Shown here: one piece after another, positions 23,634-33,492 of the stretch
How positions within the stretch are numbered: the stretch's first letter is position 1
Layout of the letters: each line of letters starts with the position of its first letter
Origin: Aeromonas cavernicola
GTDB lineage: Bacteria; Pseudomonadota; Gammaproteobacteria; Enterobacterales; Aeromonadaceae
Length of the DNA stretch: 42,829 nucleotides
Direction of reading: 5' to 3'
NCBI RefSeq assembly: GCF_002795305.1
Contig: NZ_PGGC01000024.1
Coordinates: 1 to 42,829, forward strand
Program-made: the position numbers and the translations under genes
The notes under the pieces: generated by a model
The model's input: the letters and a program-made list of their open reading frames with translations, nothing else
Database searches by the model: none
What the model was told of the DNA's origin: nothing

Positions 23634-24068
23634 ATGCCCCGTATTACACGCAGTGCCTTGGTGATGTTCAGCGCTGAACAGATGTTCAAGTTAGTCAACG
23701 ATGTGGATGCTTATCCGCAGTTTCTACCCGGTTGTGTTGGCAGCCGGGTTCATGAGGCGGGCGACGATTACATGATGGCCTCGGTCGATGTGGCCAAAGC
23801 CGGTATCGCCAAGACCTTTACCACCCGCAATCAGCTAGAGGCTAATCGTCAGATCAAAATGGAGCTGGTGGATGGGCCATTTAGCAAGCTGGCCGGCTGG
23901 TGGACCTTCACACCCCTGGATGTGGATGCCTGCAAGGTGGAGTTTGACCTCGACTTCGAATTTACCTCAAAGCTTATCGAGCTGGCCTTTGGCCAAATAT
24001 TTCGTGACCTCGTGAGTTCGATGGTGCTGGCGTTTTCTAACCGCGCCAAGGTGGTCTACGGTGTCTGA
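23634..24068 (+). CDS. ratA: RatA, START-domain ribosome association toxin/COQ10-like
   Basis: A 144-residue single-domain START/polyketide-cyclase protein. In E. coli RatA binds 50S subunits and blocks subunit joining; the wider family (COQ10) binds quinones, and the physiological role is debated. Key segments are SALVMFSAEQMFKLVNDVDAYPQFLPGC at the N-terminus and the amphipathic last helix FGQIFRDLVSSMVLAFSNRAK. ATG at 23634 is preceded by GAGGAAAAGCG. It overlaps rnfH by 8 nt, giving translational coupling, and is divergent from smpB. Confidence 0.95.
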   Translation: MPRITRSALVMFSAEQMFKLVNDVDAYPQFLPGCVGSRVHEAGDDYMMASVDVAKAGIAKTFTTRNQLEANRQIKMELVDGPFSKLAGWWTFTPLDVDACKVEFDLDFEFTSKLIELAFGQIFRDLVSSMVLAFSNRAKVVYGV

Positions 24069-24420
24069 GTCCATCAATCCCATCAATATTGAAGTGGTCT
24101 ATGCCCTCCCCGATCGCCAGACCGTGATCCCGTTAAGAGTGCCCGCCAATACCTGCGTGCTCGCCGCGATCGAGCTGTCAGGGATTGTGCAGCAGCATCC
24201 CGATATCGATCTGATGGTCAACAAATTCGGTATTTATAGCCGCCCCAGCAAGGGCAATGAGCTGCTGCAAGAGGGGGATCGGATTGAGATTTATCGCCCC
24301 TTGATTGCCGATCCCAAAGAGATCCGTAAAAAACGGGCCGAACAGGCGAAAGAGGCGGGCCGGGCCGATGTGGTCACTGGCGGGCGGCCCAATACCAACC
24401 GCAAGCGAGCCAGAGAGTGA
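24061..24420 (+). CDS. rnfH: RnfH/RatB, ubiquitin-like fold protein (UPF0125)
   Basis: A 119-residue protein of the RnfH family with a beta-grasp fold. Recognisable are INIEVVYALPDRQ at the N-terminus, VNKFGIYSRPSKGNELLQEGDRIEIYRPL in the middle, and a basic tail with DPKEIRKKRAEQ. It is always paired with ratA, but an antitoxin role is not established. The start is GTG at 24061 inside the end of ratA; this gives the usual short N-terminal extension, and no better start is seen. Confidence 0.93.
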   Translation: MSESINPINIEVVYALPDRQTVIPLRVPANTCVLAAIELSGIVQQHPDIDLMVNKFGIYSRPSKGNELLQEGDRIEIYRPLIADPKEIRKKRAEQAKEAGRADVVTGGRPNTNRKRARE

Positions 24421-24618
24421 CAGTCCCACTCGCCGTGCTACTGATCATGCCATCACGCCCTTTTTTCAGCGCCTAATTGTTGTTTTTTTAAGGCGTTGGC
24501 GGTTGAAAAGCTCGCTAGCTGATAAAAACTCAACAAATTTCTTTACCCGTGACAGCATCATACGTAGACTTTGTCGGCAATATTTTACTCCCCCCCTCCT
24601 CAACGGTGAGATATTGCC

Positions 24619-26082
24619 ATGCTCAGGATTGCCAAAGAAGCGTTAACCTTCGACGATGTATTGTTGGTTCCCGCCCACTCCGATGTTCTTCCCAATACTG
24701 CCGACCTGCGTACCAAGCTGACTGCTGCTATCAGCTTGAATATTCCGATGATTTCCGCTGCCATGGACACCGTGACCGAAGCCCGTTTGGCGATCGCACT
24801 GGCCCAAGAGGGCGGTATCGGCTTTATCCACAAGAACATGTCCATCGAGCAGCAAGCTGCCGAGGTGCGTAAGGTCAAGAAGTACGAAAGCGGTGTGGTG
24901 ACCGACCCTGTCACCGTGCGCCCAGACATGACCATTGCCCAAATCAAGGAACTGAGCCACAAAAACGGCTTCGCCGGTTACCCTGTGGTCACCGACGGTA
25001 ACCAGCTGGTCGGTATCATCACTGGTCGTGATGTGCGCTTTGTGATTGACCTCTCGCAAACCGTCGCGCAGATCATGACCCAAAAAGATCGTCTGGTGAC
25101 CGTGCGCGAAGGGGCACCCCGTGAAGAGGTGGTGGCCCTGATGCAAAAACACCGGATCGAGAAGGTGCTGGTGGTCAGCAGCGACTTCACCTTAAAGGGC
25201 ATGATCACCGTTAAAGATTTCCAAAAAGCCGAACGCAAACCCCATGCCTGTAAAGATGACAAGGGTCGCCTGCGGGTGGGAGCTGCGGTGGGGGCGGGTG
25301 CCGGCAACGAAGAGCGGGTCGCTGCGCTGGTGGAAGCCGGGGTGGACGTGCTGCTGATTGACTCCTCTCACGGTCACTCCCAAGGGGTACTGGATCGGAT
25401 CAAAGCGACCCGTGACGCCTACCCTGACCTGCAAATCATTGGCGGGAATGTGGCAACTGGCGCAGGCGCGTTGGCGCTGGTCGCGGCAGGCGTCAATGCG
25501 GTGAAGGTGGGGATTGGCCCAGGCTCTATCTGTACTACCCGTATCGTCACTGGGGTTGGCGTACCGCAGATCACCGCAATTTCTGATGCGGTGGACGCCC
25601 TCGAAGGCACCGGCATTCCGGTGATTGCCGATGGCGGTATCCGCTTCTCTGGCGACGTGGCCAAGGCCATCGCGGCAGGCGCCAGCTGCGTCATGGTCGG
25701 CTCGATGTTTGCGGGCACCGAAGAGGCACCCGGAGAAATCGAGCTCTATCAGGGTCGCTCGTTCAAATCCTATCGCGGCATGGGCTCCTTGGGCGCCATG
25801 TCCAAAGGCTCCAGCGATCGCTACTTCCAGACCGACAACGCCGCCGACAAGCTGGTGCCAGAAGGGATCGAAGGGCGGGTGCCCTACAAGGGGCGCCTCA
25901 AAGAGATCATCCACCAACAGATGGGCGGCCTGCGCTCCTCCATGGGTTTGACCGGCAGCGCCACCATCGACGACATGCGCACCAAGGCAGAATTTGTGCG
26001 GATCTCCGGCGCAGGGATGAAAGAGTCCCACGTTCACGACGTGACCATTACCAAAGAAGCCCCCAACTATCGGATGGGCTAA
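24619..26082 (+). CDS. guaB: GuaB, IMP dehydrogenase
   Basis: A 487-residue enzyme that oxidises IMP to XMP with NAD, the first committed step to GMP (E. coli 488). The (beta/alpha)8 barrel starts [21 protein letters not shown]. Residues ~95-200 form the CBS-domain pair, which binds regulatory nucleotides. The catalytic Cys is in [16 protein letters not shown] and the flap Arg-Tyr is near [19 protein letters not shown] at 24619 is preceded by GGTGAG. It forms the guaBA operon with guaA, 104 bp downstream with an intervening hairpin. About 200 bp upstream of the start hold the operon promoter; I found no clear PurR box. Confidence 0.97.
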   Translation: MLRIAKEALTFDDVLLVPAHSDVLPNTADLRTKLTAAISLNIPMISAAMDTVTEARLAIALAQEGGIGFIHKNMSIEQQAAEVRKVKKYESGVVTDPVTVRPDMTIAQIKELSHKNGFAGYPVVTDGNQLVGIITGRDVRFVIDLSQTVAQIMTQKDRLVTVREGAPREEVVALMQKHRIEKVLVVSSDFTLKGMITVKDFQKAERKPHACKDDKGRLRVGAAVGAGAGNEERVAALVEAGVDVLLIDSSHGHSQGVLDRIKATRDAYPDLQIIGGNVATGAGALALVAAGVNAVKVGIGPGSICTTRIVTGVGVPQITAISDAVDALEGTGIPVIADGGIRFSGDVAKAIAAGASCVMVGSMFAGTEEAPGEIELYQGRSFKSYRGMGSLGAMSKGSSDRYFQTDNAADKLVPEGIEGRVPYKGRLKEIIHQQMGGLRSSMGLTGSATIDDMRTKAEFVRISGAGMKESHVHDVTITKEAPNYRMG

Positions 26083-26084
26083 GA

Positions 26085-26110
26085 AAAACGGGGCCCAGGT
26101 GCCCCGTTTT
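26085..26110 (+). terminator. Hairpin between guaB and guaA
   Basis: AAAACGGGGC pairs with GCCCCGTTTT over a 6-nt loop, right after the guaB stop. It has the shape of a Rho-independent terminator and probably attenuates guaA relative to guaB, since guaA has no obvious strong promoter. Confidence 0.8.
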
Positions 26111-26186
26111 GTCACTGCTGTTATCCCCTGATGGGTGATCAAATACAGCTCGGTTTTGTTAAAAATCAGTCTGATGCAGGAATAAA

Positions 26187-27776
26187 ATGACTAAAGATAT
26201 TCACGCTCACCGCATCCTTATTCTGGATTTCGGCTCCCAATACACCCAGCTTATCGCCCGTCGCGTGCGCGAAATTGGGGTCTACTGCGAGCTGTGGGCT
26301 TGGGATGTGACACAAGAGCAGATCCGCGAATTTAACCCAAGCGGCATCATCCTTTCTGGCGGCCCCGAGTCGGTGACCGAAGCAGGCAGCCCACGCGCAC
26401 CTGAGTACGTGTTCAACGCGGGGGTGCCGGTGTTTGGTATTTGTTACGGCATGCAAACCATGGCCGAGCAGCTGGGCGGCAAGGTGCAATCCTCCAACTT
26501 GCGTGAGTTTGGCTACGCCAAGGTCGAAGTGCTGGGTAATGCCGGTAACAGCTGTGCCCTGCTGCGCAACATCGAAGATGCCATTGCTGATAACGGCAAC
26601 GCCCTGCTGGATGTCTGGATGAGCCACGGTGACAAGGTTACCGCCATCCCGGCCGACTTCACCACCATCGCCAGCACCCCGACCTGCCCCCACGCCGCCA
26701 TGGCCAATGAAGCCAAGCGTTTCTACGGCGTGCAGTTCCACCCAGAAGTGACCCACACCCGGCAGGGTGCCCGTATGTTGGAGCACTTCGTCAAAGACAT
26801 CTGCGGCTGCGAATGCCTGTGGACGCCGGCCACCATCATCGACGACGCCATTGCCCGCATCCGCGAGCAAGTAGGGGATGATGAGGTGATCCTTGGCCTC
26901 TCCGGCGGGGTCGACTCCTCGGTGGTCGCCATGCTGGTACACCGCGCCATCGGCGATCGCCTCACCTGCGTCTTCGTTGACAACGGCCTGCTGCGCTTAA
27001 ACGAAGGCGAGCAGGTGATGGAGATGTTTGGCGATCACTTTGGCCTTAACATCATCAAGGTCGACGCCGAAGCGCGCTTCTTAGGTGCCCTAGCAGGGAT
27101 TGACGAGCCGGAAGCCAAGCGCAAGGCCATTGGCCGCGTCTTCGTTGAGGTATTCGACGACGAAGCCAAAAAGCTGAAAAACGCCAAGTGGCTGGCCCAA
27201 GGCACCATCTACCCAGATGTGATCGAATCGGCTGCCAGCAAGACCGGCAAAGCCCACGTCATCAAGTCGCACCACAACGTTGGCGGCCTGCCGGACGAGA
27301 TGAAGATGGGGCTAGTCGAGCCGTTGCGGGAGCTGTTTAAAGACGAAGTGCGCCGAGTGGGCTTAGAACTGGGCCTGCCCTACGACATGCTCTACCGTCA
27401 CCCGTTCCCGGGCCCAGGTCTGGGCGTGCGCGTCCTTGGTGAAGTGAAGAAAGAGTACTGCGATATCTTGCGTCGCGCCGATGCGGTCTTTATCGAAGAG
27501 CTGCGCAAAGCCGACCTCTACAACCAGGTCAGCCAAGCGTTCGCCGTGTTCCTGCCGGTGCGCTCCGTTGGCGTGATGGGCGATGGTCGCAAATATGACT
27601 GGGTGATTGCCCTGCGCGCCGTCGAAACCATCGACTTCATGACCGCTCACTGGGCCCACCTGCCTTATGACTTCTTGGGTCACGTGTCCAATCGCATCAT
27701 CAACGAGATCAACGGCATCTCCCGCGTGGTGTACGACATCTCCGGCAAGCCGCCTGCCACGATTGAATGGGAATAA
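26187..27776 (+). CDS. guaA: GuaA, GMP synthase (glutamine-hydrolysing)
   Basis: A 529-residue enzyme that aminates XMP to GMP with glutamine and ATP (E. coli 525). The N-terminal class I amidotransferase domain begins [20 protein letters not shown] and has the nucleophile in GICYGMQ (Cys86) and the His/Glu pair in FHPEVTHT. The ATP-pyrophosphatase domain has [13 protein letters not shown] (about 234-246). The C-terminal dimerisation domain contains [19 protein letters not shown] and ends [11 protein letters not shown] at 26187 is preceded by CAGGA. Second gene of guaBA, closed by a strong terminator. Confidence 0.97.
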   Translation: MTKDIHAHRILILDFGSQYTQLIARRVREIGVYCELWAWDVTQEQIREFNPSGIILSGGPESVTEAGSPRAPEYVFNAGVPVFGICYGMQTMAEQLGGKVQSSNLREFGYAKVEVLGNAGNSCALLRNIEDAIADNGNALLDVWMSHGDKVTAIPADFTTIASTPTCPHAAMANEAKRFYGVQFHPEVTHTRQGARMLEHFVKDICGCECLWTPATIIDDAIARIREQVGDDEVILGLSGGVDSSVVAMLVHRAIGDRLTCVFVDNGLLRLNEGEQVMEMFGDHFGLNIIKVDAEARFLGALAGIDEPEAKRKAIGRVFVEVFDDEAKKLKNAKWLAQGTIYPDVIESAASKTGKAHVIKSHHNVGGLPDEMKMGLVEPLRELFKDEVRRVGLELGLPYDMLYRHPFPGPGLGVRVLGEVKKEYCDILRRADAVFIEELRKADLYNQVSQAFAVFLPVRSVGVMGDGRKYDWVIALRAVETIDFMTAHWAHLPYDFLGHVSNRIINEINGISRVVYDISGKPPATIEWE

Positions 27777-27816
27777 GCGGCCAGCGCCCCCCTACCCTGC
27801 AAGCATAAAAATGCCT

Positions 27817-27842
27817 AAGACGCCCTCGCGGCGTCTTTTTTT
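27817..27842 (+). terminator. Rho-independent terminator of guaBA
   Basis: AAGACGCC pairs with GGCGTCTT over the loop CTCGC and continues into seven T. Confidence 0.93.
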
Positions 27843-27995
27843 AAACTGAATTTTCTTACTCAGCAAAAATACATTAAAAATATAGGCTTTCTATTTATTT
27901 TTACGCTATTTGGAAGATGTGAATTGATATCTTCACCATATTAAAAACCGTGTTTATCTCTATCCACACTGGCCTTTAAATAGCACTAACGGCCT

Positions 27996-28470
27996 CTATT
28001 TATTATTTTTATCTACCGCGGCACTTAACATATCTGATGCGCCAAATGGGTGGTCAATGGCATATATCCACCGCCCTTTGACTTTTTTCAGCACTTCAAT
28101 ACTCTCTCCTTGTGCTAATTTTTTCTTAGAGGCATCCTTACTACGAATCACCCAATTCACTCGCACTAATGCCAAATCATCCTTTTCAATCACATATACA
28201 TCCTGAGAGCTTAATTCACCATTAAGCGATTTAAAGTTAATTAAATTTTCTCGGATTTTTACTAAGCCTGTATATACTTTTTTGTCGGTGACTACGGCCG
28301 CATCTTTTTCATAATAGAGATAATAAGCCATTGATATTACCTGCATTCATGGCCTCTACAAATTTCTTACTAAAATCAGCAGGCTGCTCAACATTTACCG
28401 GTGTTGCTTGTGCAACAGTTATAAAGCTGATAAAACAAGCCGCAAATAACAATTTAGATAATAAAGACAT
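27996..28470 (-). pseudogene. Frameshifted secreted SnoaL/DUF4440-like protein
   Basis: Reading from ATG 28470 (preceded by a textbook AGAGG) gives MSLLSKLLFAACFISFITVAQA, a Sec signal peptide, then VNVEQPADFSKKFVEAMNAGN and a stop after about 53 codons. The next frame, open to the stop at 27996, continues the same fold: YYEKDAAVVTDKKVYTGLVK, later VRVNWVIRSKD and GRWIYAIDHP. Together they form a NTF2-like (SnoaL/DUF4440) domain of about 155 residues. The frame changes around 28315-28335 by one extra base or two missing bases. Either the gene is broken or the sequence has an error there. The region is AT-rich, unlike the guaBA side. Confidence 0.75.
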
Positions 28471-29315
28471 CTTAACCTCTGACAACTAGCGAAAATGAGG
28501 AACTATTCTGTTTGCTGCTCAATGCAGTGTCAATTGGTATATTGTAAAAACATTTGACTGTATTAACCTTAGCTCTTGTATGTGCAATTGAGCAAACAAC
28601 CACATACCTAAAAGGAAATAGAATATTCGATTGGCTTATGGTGAATAATATTATTCAGATATTTCATCTGCTTTTATCATATTAATTCAGCATAGATTCA
28701 TATTGGATATTCCCTGTTAGTCGCAGGCCAGTCAAAACTTCATTTAAATCCAAACAATCCCACATCGTAAAGCATATTCGGGCTGCTGCGATAAGAAGCG
28801 AACAGTACGCCACTGCTATTTCAGGTTTTCTGCTGCTTTGCTATCCCTTTGGTGGCGATAAACAGACGATAAGGCGCGGCTCATCGCGGCGATGAGCTTA
28901 GCAAGACGAGCCCTACTGTCTCTGTGTGCCTCCTCAGAAGAGTGATTGAGTGATGGGTTATCGCTAATAGATGGGACTTCCTGATTGCTCCTTCTCTGAT
29001 TTTTCTTCGCCACTCAGCTCCACGCAAACCTTCTTACGGCCTTTATCGGCAAGCGCCATGGCCACGACTTGGGGTACTTCCTCCTGATGCCTGAGCTACG
29101 CCATCCCCCTATCTCATCCAAATTCAATTTCGAATTTTGTATGTAACTAAGAATTTTTTGTTGCTTCAGTCTCATCCTACCGAACAGTAGCATCCAAACT
29201 AACCCCATATGGCGCCCACTCTTAACCACTGACCTCACCTGCGCTCTGCCGCTGGCAAGGTGCTCTGGGGTCAACGGGGCCGCCGCAGGGATCGCATAGC
29301 AACAAGGAGGTGTAC
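28471..29315. other. AT-rich region without a convincing gene
   Basis: About 840 bp between the frameshifted gene and the oxygenase. It is AT-rich to about 28790 and mixed after that. Minus-strand open frames at 28816-29013 and 29014-29331 lack ribosome binding sites and recognisable domains, so I do not call them. GCTCATCG and CGATGAGC (28879-28896) form an 8-bp stem with a 3-nt loop. It probably holds decayed accessory DNA and, at its right end, the oxygenase promoter. Confidence 0.5.
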
Positions 29316-30389
29316 ATGGCTCATTCTGCACTACCCACCATCGATTTGGCGGCCCTCACGGCGAGGTCAGCCACCCGTCACCAGATGCTGGCACGGCTGG
29401 GGCAAGCCGCCCGCGATGTGGGCTTTTTCTATCTGGTTGGTCATGGCCTTAGCGCGGCCGATCAGCAGGAGACGCTGGCACTGGCCGCCCGTTTCTTCGC
29501 CCTGCCCGCGCAGGAAAAATTGGCGGTGCAGATGGTTCATAGCCCCCATTTTCGTGGCTATAACCGCGTCGGTGCCGAGCTAACCCGGCAACGGCCGGAT
29601 CAGCGCGAGCAGTTTGATATCATGAATGAGGCCCCCGCCCTGCTGGCGGCGCAGATCCGTGCACCTTGGCAGCGGCTGATCGGCCCCAATCAGTGGCCTA
29701 CCGCCCTGCCTGAAATGCGATCTCACTTGCTGGCGTGGCAGGATCGGCTAAGTGCCATCACCCTCACCCTGCTCGCGGCCTTTGCCGAGGTGCTGGCCCA
29801 GCCCGCTGGGGTGTTTGATGAGAGCATTCGCGGCGCCCCCTACCAGCATATGAAGCTCATTCACTACCCAGGACAAGAGGCTGGCGGCAGCAGTCAGGGG
29901 GTCGGTGCCCATAAAGACCCCGGTTACCTGACCTTAGTGATGCAGGATGGGCAGGCAGGGCTGGAAGTGGAGACGGCAAACGGCTGGATCTGCGCTGCGC
30001 CGGTGCCGGGGGCACTGATAGTGAATATCGGCGAGCTGCTAGAACTGGCCTCCAACGGATATCTTAAGGCGACCTTACACCGAGTGGTGAGCCCACCATC
30101 TGGGGTATCGCGGCTCTCGTGCGCCTTTTTTATGGCAGCGCGGCTCGATGCCACTGTGCCACGGCTCACCCTCTCCCCCACGCTGGCAGCGCAGGCACAA
30201 GGGCCAGAGAGTGATCCCGCCAATCCGCTCTTTTATCAGGTGGGGGAGAACGTGCTCAAGGGGCGGCTACGATCCCACCCAGATGTGGCGGCGCGGCATT
30301 ATGGGGCGCCTGCCGCCCCTCACCCGCTCGGTCAGCTGGGCCGATCACAGCGCCACGCGACCGCCAAGGCCGAGCGCCCCTCGGCGTAA
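29316..30389 (+). CDS. 2-oxoglutarate/Fe(II) oxygenase, isopenicillin N synthase-like
   Basis: A 357-residue member of the isopenicillin-N-synthase/ACC-oxidase-like subgroup of 2-oxoglutarate-dependent iron oxygenases. The DIOX_N domain starts LPTIDLAALT with GFFYLVGHG. The double-stranded beta-helix carries the iron ligands His199 and Asp201 (VGAHKDPGYLTL) and His255 (TLHRVVSP), plus the 2-oxoglutarate-binding Arg266 in SRLSCAFF. Substrate unknown. I start at the ATG (29316), which has a perfect AAGGAGG; a GTG two codons upstream lies inside that site. It is followed after 86 bp by a PLP enzyme on the same strand, so the two may be a small operon acting on an amino-acid-like substrate. Confidence 0.9.
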   Translation: MAHSALPTIDLAALTARSATRHQMLARLGQAARDVGFFYLVGHGLSAADQQETLALAARFFALPAQEKLAVQMVHSPHFRGYNRVGAELTRQRPDQREQFDIMNEAPALLAAQIRAPWQRLIGPNQWPTALPEMRSHLLAWQDRLSAITLTLLAAFAEVLAQPAGVFDESIRGAPYQHMKLIHYPGQEAGGSSQGVGAHKDPGYLTLVMQDGQAGLEVETANGWICAAPVPGALIVNIGELLELASNGYLKATLHRVVSPPSGVSRLSCAFFMAARLDATVPRLTLSPTLAAQAQGPESDPANPLFYQVGENVLKGRLRSHPDVAARHYGAPAAPHPLGQLGRSQRHATAKAERPSA

Positions 30390-30475
30390 CTCATCAGGGC
30401 ACTACGCAGCAGCCAGCTGTCATAGCGCAAACACACCGCACATCAGGCCGCAACGCGGCCACGAGGGAACAGACC

Positions 30476-31660
30476 ATGCAATTTAAGACCATGAGCGTAC
30501 ACAGCGGCCAGCGGATCGATCCGCAAACGGGGGCGTTGACTACCCCGCTCTATCAGAGCAGCACCTTTAGCTATGTCACTGCCCAGGCGGGTAAGGATCG
30601 TTTCGCCGGTCAATCAGCTGGCTTTATCTACAGCCGTTTTGGCAACCCTACCACCGCCGAGCTGGAGCAGAAACTGGCCGTGCTGGAGGGGGCCGACGAG
30701 GCGCTGGTGGTGGCAAGCGGCATGGCGGCGGTGAGCGCCATCATGTATGCCTTGGCCGATAGCGGCGATGAGGTGGCGTATATTGGCCCGCTCTACGGTG
30801 GCACCGATGCCTTCCTTAAGCAGACGTTCAGCCGCGCAGGGATAAAGGTCAGTGCCTACGAGAGCGATCACGATCTGCTGGCTAATATCCGCCCTGCCAC
30901 CAAGGTGATACTGTTCGAAACCCTGACCAACCCCACCCTCAAGGTGGTCGATCCGCGGCTGGTGGTGGAGGCGGCCCGCAAGGTGGGGGCTATCACGGTC
31001 TGTGATAACACCTTCCTCACCCCCTACCTGCTGCGTCCGTTGGCACTTGGCATAGACATAGTGATGCACAGCGGTACCAAGTATCTGGGCGGCCACGGTG
31101 ACATCATTGCTGGGGTGGTGGCAGGCTCGCACGCCTTGATGAAGTCGATCCGCACTGTGGCACTTAAGCACATCGGCTCCCCCATCGGCCCGCAGGAAGC
31201 CTATCTGCTACAGCGCGGGGTTAAGACCTTGCCGCTGCGGATGGATGCCCACCAGCACAACGCCCAAAAAGTGGCCGAGTTTCTGGCGGCCCATACGGCA
31301 GTCAAACGGGTGATTTACCCAGGCCTTGCCAGTCATCCGGGCCACGATGCCCTCGGCGCCTTCGCCAGCGGTTTTGGTGGCGTGGTGAGCATTGAACTGG
31401 CAGGAGGGTTTGAGCGCTGCGCCGCCCTGCTCGATAACTTGCAGCTGTTTGTGCAGGCGGTGAGCTTGGGCGATCTCGAAAGCCTCGCCTGCCATCCCGC
31501 CAGCACCACCCACGCCGCCATGGACGAGGTAACTCGCCTTGCGGCTGGGGTCACTGACGATCTTATCCGCTTTAGCATTGGAGTTGAGGATGCAGGGGAT
31601 CTGATCGCCGATCTGGCCACGGCGCTGACGCGGCTTTCGCCTGCGGCCACCACGTCATAA
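30476..31660 (+). CDS. Cys/Met-metabolism PLP-dependent enzyme (gamma-synthase/gamma-lyase type)
   Basis: A 394-residue fold-type I PLP enzyme of the trans-sulfuration family, which includes cystathionine gamma-synthase, cystathionine lyases, methionine gamma-lyase and O-acetylhomoserine sulfhydrylase. Visible: YSRFGNPTTAELE (substrate Arg), ASGMAAVSAIM (phosphate binding), PLYGGT with Tyr107, CDNTFLTPY with Asp177, and the PLP Lys202 in MHSGTKYLGGHGD. The residue after PLYG is Gly, whereas typical methionine gamma-lyase has Cys there, so lyase activity on methionine should not be assumed. ATG at 30476 has GAGGGAACAGACC upstream. It follows the oxygenase gene on the same strand. Confidence 0.88.
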   Translation: MQFKTMSVHSGQRIDPQTGALTTPLYQSSTFSYVTAQAGKDRFAGQSAGFIYSRFGNPTTAELEQKLAVLEGADEALVVASGMAAVSAIMYALADSGDEVAYIGPLYGGTDAFLKQTFSRAGIKVSAYESDHDLLANIRPATKVILFETLTNPTLKVVDPRLVVEAARKVGAITVCDNTFLTPYLLRPLALGIDIVMHSGTKYLGGHGDIIAGVVAGSHALMKSIRTVALKHIGSPIGPQEAYLLQRGVKTLPLRMDAHQHNAQKVAEFLAAHTAVKRVIYPGLASHPGHDALGAFASGFGGVVSIELAGGFERCAALLDNLQLFVQAVSLGDLESLACHPASTTHAAMDEVTRLAAGVTDDLIRFSIGVEDAGDLIADLATALTRLSPAATTS

Positions 31661-31675
31661 CAAGAGAGGGCTCAA

Positions 31676-31707
31676 CCCAACAACGGCCCTGCTGGGCCGT
31701 TGTTGGG
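31676..31707. terminator. Bidirectional hairpin between convergent genes
   Basis: CCCAACAACGGCCC pairs perfectly with GGGCCGTTGTTGGG over the loop TGCT, a 14-bp stem between the PLP enzyme gene (plus) and the acyl-CoA ligase gene (minus). There is no real T-run; the stem itself is very strong. Confidence 0.7.
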
Positions 31708-31729
31708 GGAGGTAATGACAGCGTAACCC

Positions 31730-33394
31730 CTATGACTCCCAGACGATGGTGGTGCTGGATGACCACTGCTCGCCCAGTTCAGCGTACTGCTGCTCTAACA
31801 GGTGGCGGCGGATCTTCATGGTCGGCGTCAACACGCCGTTCTCAATGTTCCATGGGGCCTTGACCACCAACACGCCACGAATTTTGGCGTGAGATTCCAA
31901 CTGGTCATTGACCCGAGTCCGCGCCGCCTCCAGCGTAGCATTGACCTCGGCACGGTTACCCTTCATGGCACTCTCTGCCAACTGCACCAAGGCGATCGGC
32001 TGGGGCATACCGTAACCAATCACGCAGAGTTGCTCGATGATGGGCTCCTGTGCCAGCAGAGCCTCGATGGGGACGGGCGCCACGTATTTGCCTTTGGCCG
32101 TTTTGAACACATCCTTCATTCGACCGGTGATGCTGAGGTAACCCTCTTTGTCCAACTTGCCCATGTCGCCAGTATGGAGCCAACCCTCGGCATCAATGGC
32201 CTCGGCACTGTGCTCGGGGTCTTTGTAGTAGCCCAACATCATCCCTTCGCAGCGACAGAGGATCTCCCCCTCATCGGAGACCTTGATGGTCACCCCCGGC
32301 CCCGCCTTACCAACGGTGCCAATTTTGTCGGCCCGAAACGGGTAGTTAATGGTAGAAAACGCATGATTTTCAGTCATACCCCACGCCTCCGTGATATGCA
32401 AACCGATGCTCAGATACCACTGAAGCAAAGCGGGGGAGACCGGCGCCGAGCCACAACCGAGCACCCGCGCCTGATCCAGCCCCAGTCCCTGTTGCAACTT
32501 CCGTTTGATGAGGCCGGAAATAAGCGGGATCTTGAGCAGCAAGGCCAGCTTGTTCTGGGGCAGCTTCTCGTGAATTTTGATGCGAAACATCGCCCACAAC
32601 CGAGGCACCGAGATAAACACCGTTGGCCGACAGCGTTTGACATCGTCAATAAAGGTATCGAGGGATTCGGGAAAGGCGATGGTCGCGCCGCCATACAGGC
32701 TACCGCCGTAGATGTAGACCCGCTCGGTAATGTGGGCCAGCGGCAGATAGGAGAAACCCCGATCCGCCTGCCCTAACGCCACGGTTTCAACCAATCGCTC
32801 ACACGACCAGGCGTAGCGCTCAACGCTGAGCATCGCTCCTTTGGGCTTGCCGGTACTGCCGGAGGTATAAACCAGACTCAGCAAGGCGTCGGGCGCCTGC
32901 AGCGGGCTGTCAGGGATGGGGTCATGCTGCTCTAGCAGATCGTCCCACTGGTAGCTGGCTGGCATGGTGTCATAGGGCAAGGCGATCCGCAGCAGCTCGC
33001 TCGGCACGCCGACCTCTTGGCTCTTCCAGTCATCGAGCTTGCCAACAAAAATGGCCTTGGCTTCGCTGTGACGCAGCACGTATTCGATGGTATCGACGTT
33101 AGCGGTAGGGTAGATAGGCACACTGATGTATTGCCCCATTTGCATCGCCAGATCGGCGATAAACCACTGGGCACAATTTTTGGAAAACAGCGCCACTTTA
33201 TCGCCCGCCACCAGCCCAAGATGGCGTAAAGCCGCCGTCATCCGCCGTGCCTCATCGGCTACCTCACCCCAGGTAAAGTCGACATATTCGCGCTTGATGG
33301 TTTGCCGCAGATAGATGCGTTCAGGACAGTGCCGCTCCCAGTGATAGAGCATCTCGAGCGGCAGTTTATTGGCAATGCGTGAGGAAGAGGCCAT
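31730..33394 (-). CDS. AMP-forming acyl-CoA synthetase
   Basis: A 554-residue ANL-superfamily ligase, likely a long- or medium-chain acyl-CoA synthetase (FadD15-like). It has the nucleotide-binding loop LVYTSGSTGKPKGAML (about 174-189), SYLPLAHITERV typical of long-chain acyl-CoA synthetases, then AWGMTENHA, the acid motif WLHTGDMGKLDKEGYL and GRMKDVFKTAKGKYVAP in the hinge. The C-terminal lid is present, with TPTMKIRR carrying the usual Lys. ATG at 33394 is preceded by CAGGG. yfcL and the ATP-NAD-kinase-like gene lie upstream on the same strand with gaps near 100 bp, so co-transcription is possible but not proven. It may feed acyl-CoAs to the dehydrogenases at the right end. Confidence 0.92.
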   Translation of the reverse strand: MASSSRIANKLPLEMLYHWERHCPERIYLRQTIKREYVDFTWGEVADEARRMTAALRHLGLVAGDKVALFSKNCAQWFIADLAMQMGQYISVPIYPTANVDTIEYVLRHSEAKAIFVGKLDDWKSQEVGVPSELLRIALPYDTMPASYQWDDLLEQHDPIPDSPLQAPDALLSLVYTSGSTGKPKGAMLSVERYAWSCERLVETVALGQADRGFSYLPLAHITERVYIYGGSLYGGATIAFPESLDTFIDDVKRCRPTVFISVPRLWAMFRIKIHEKLPQNKLALLLKIPLISGLIKRKLQQGLGLDQARVLGCGSAPVSPALLQWYLSIGLHITEAWGMTENHAFSTINYPFRADKIGTVGKAGPGVTIKVSDEGEILCRCEGMMLGYYKDPEHSAEAIDAEGWLHTGDMGKLDKEGYLSITGRMKDVFKTAKGKYVAPVPIEALLAQEPIIEQLCVIGYGMPQPIALVQLAESAMKGNRAEVNATLEAARTRVNDQLESHAKIRGVLVVKAPWNIENGVLTPTMKIRRHLLEQQYAELGEQWSSSTTIVWES

Positions 33395-33492
33395 GGTTTA
33401 ATCCCTGAAACAAAAGGCGAAACTTATTATTAACCTTTTGCTAACTTTCAGGAAAGCACAACCTCATCTTGGTGTTTGAACTCTGGTGTTGA

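Noticed and set aside
28816-29331. Two short minus-strand frames before the oxygenase gene
   Set aside because: No ribosome binding site, no recognisable domain, and the second overlaps the oxygenase start; probably chance or decayed DNA.
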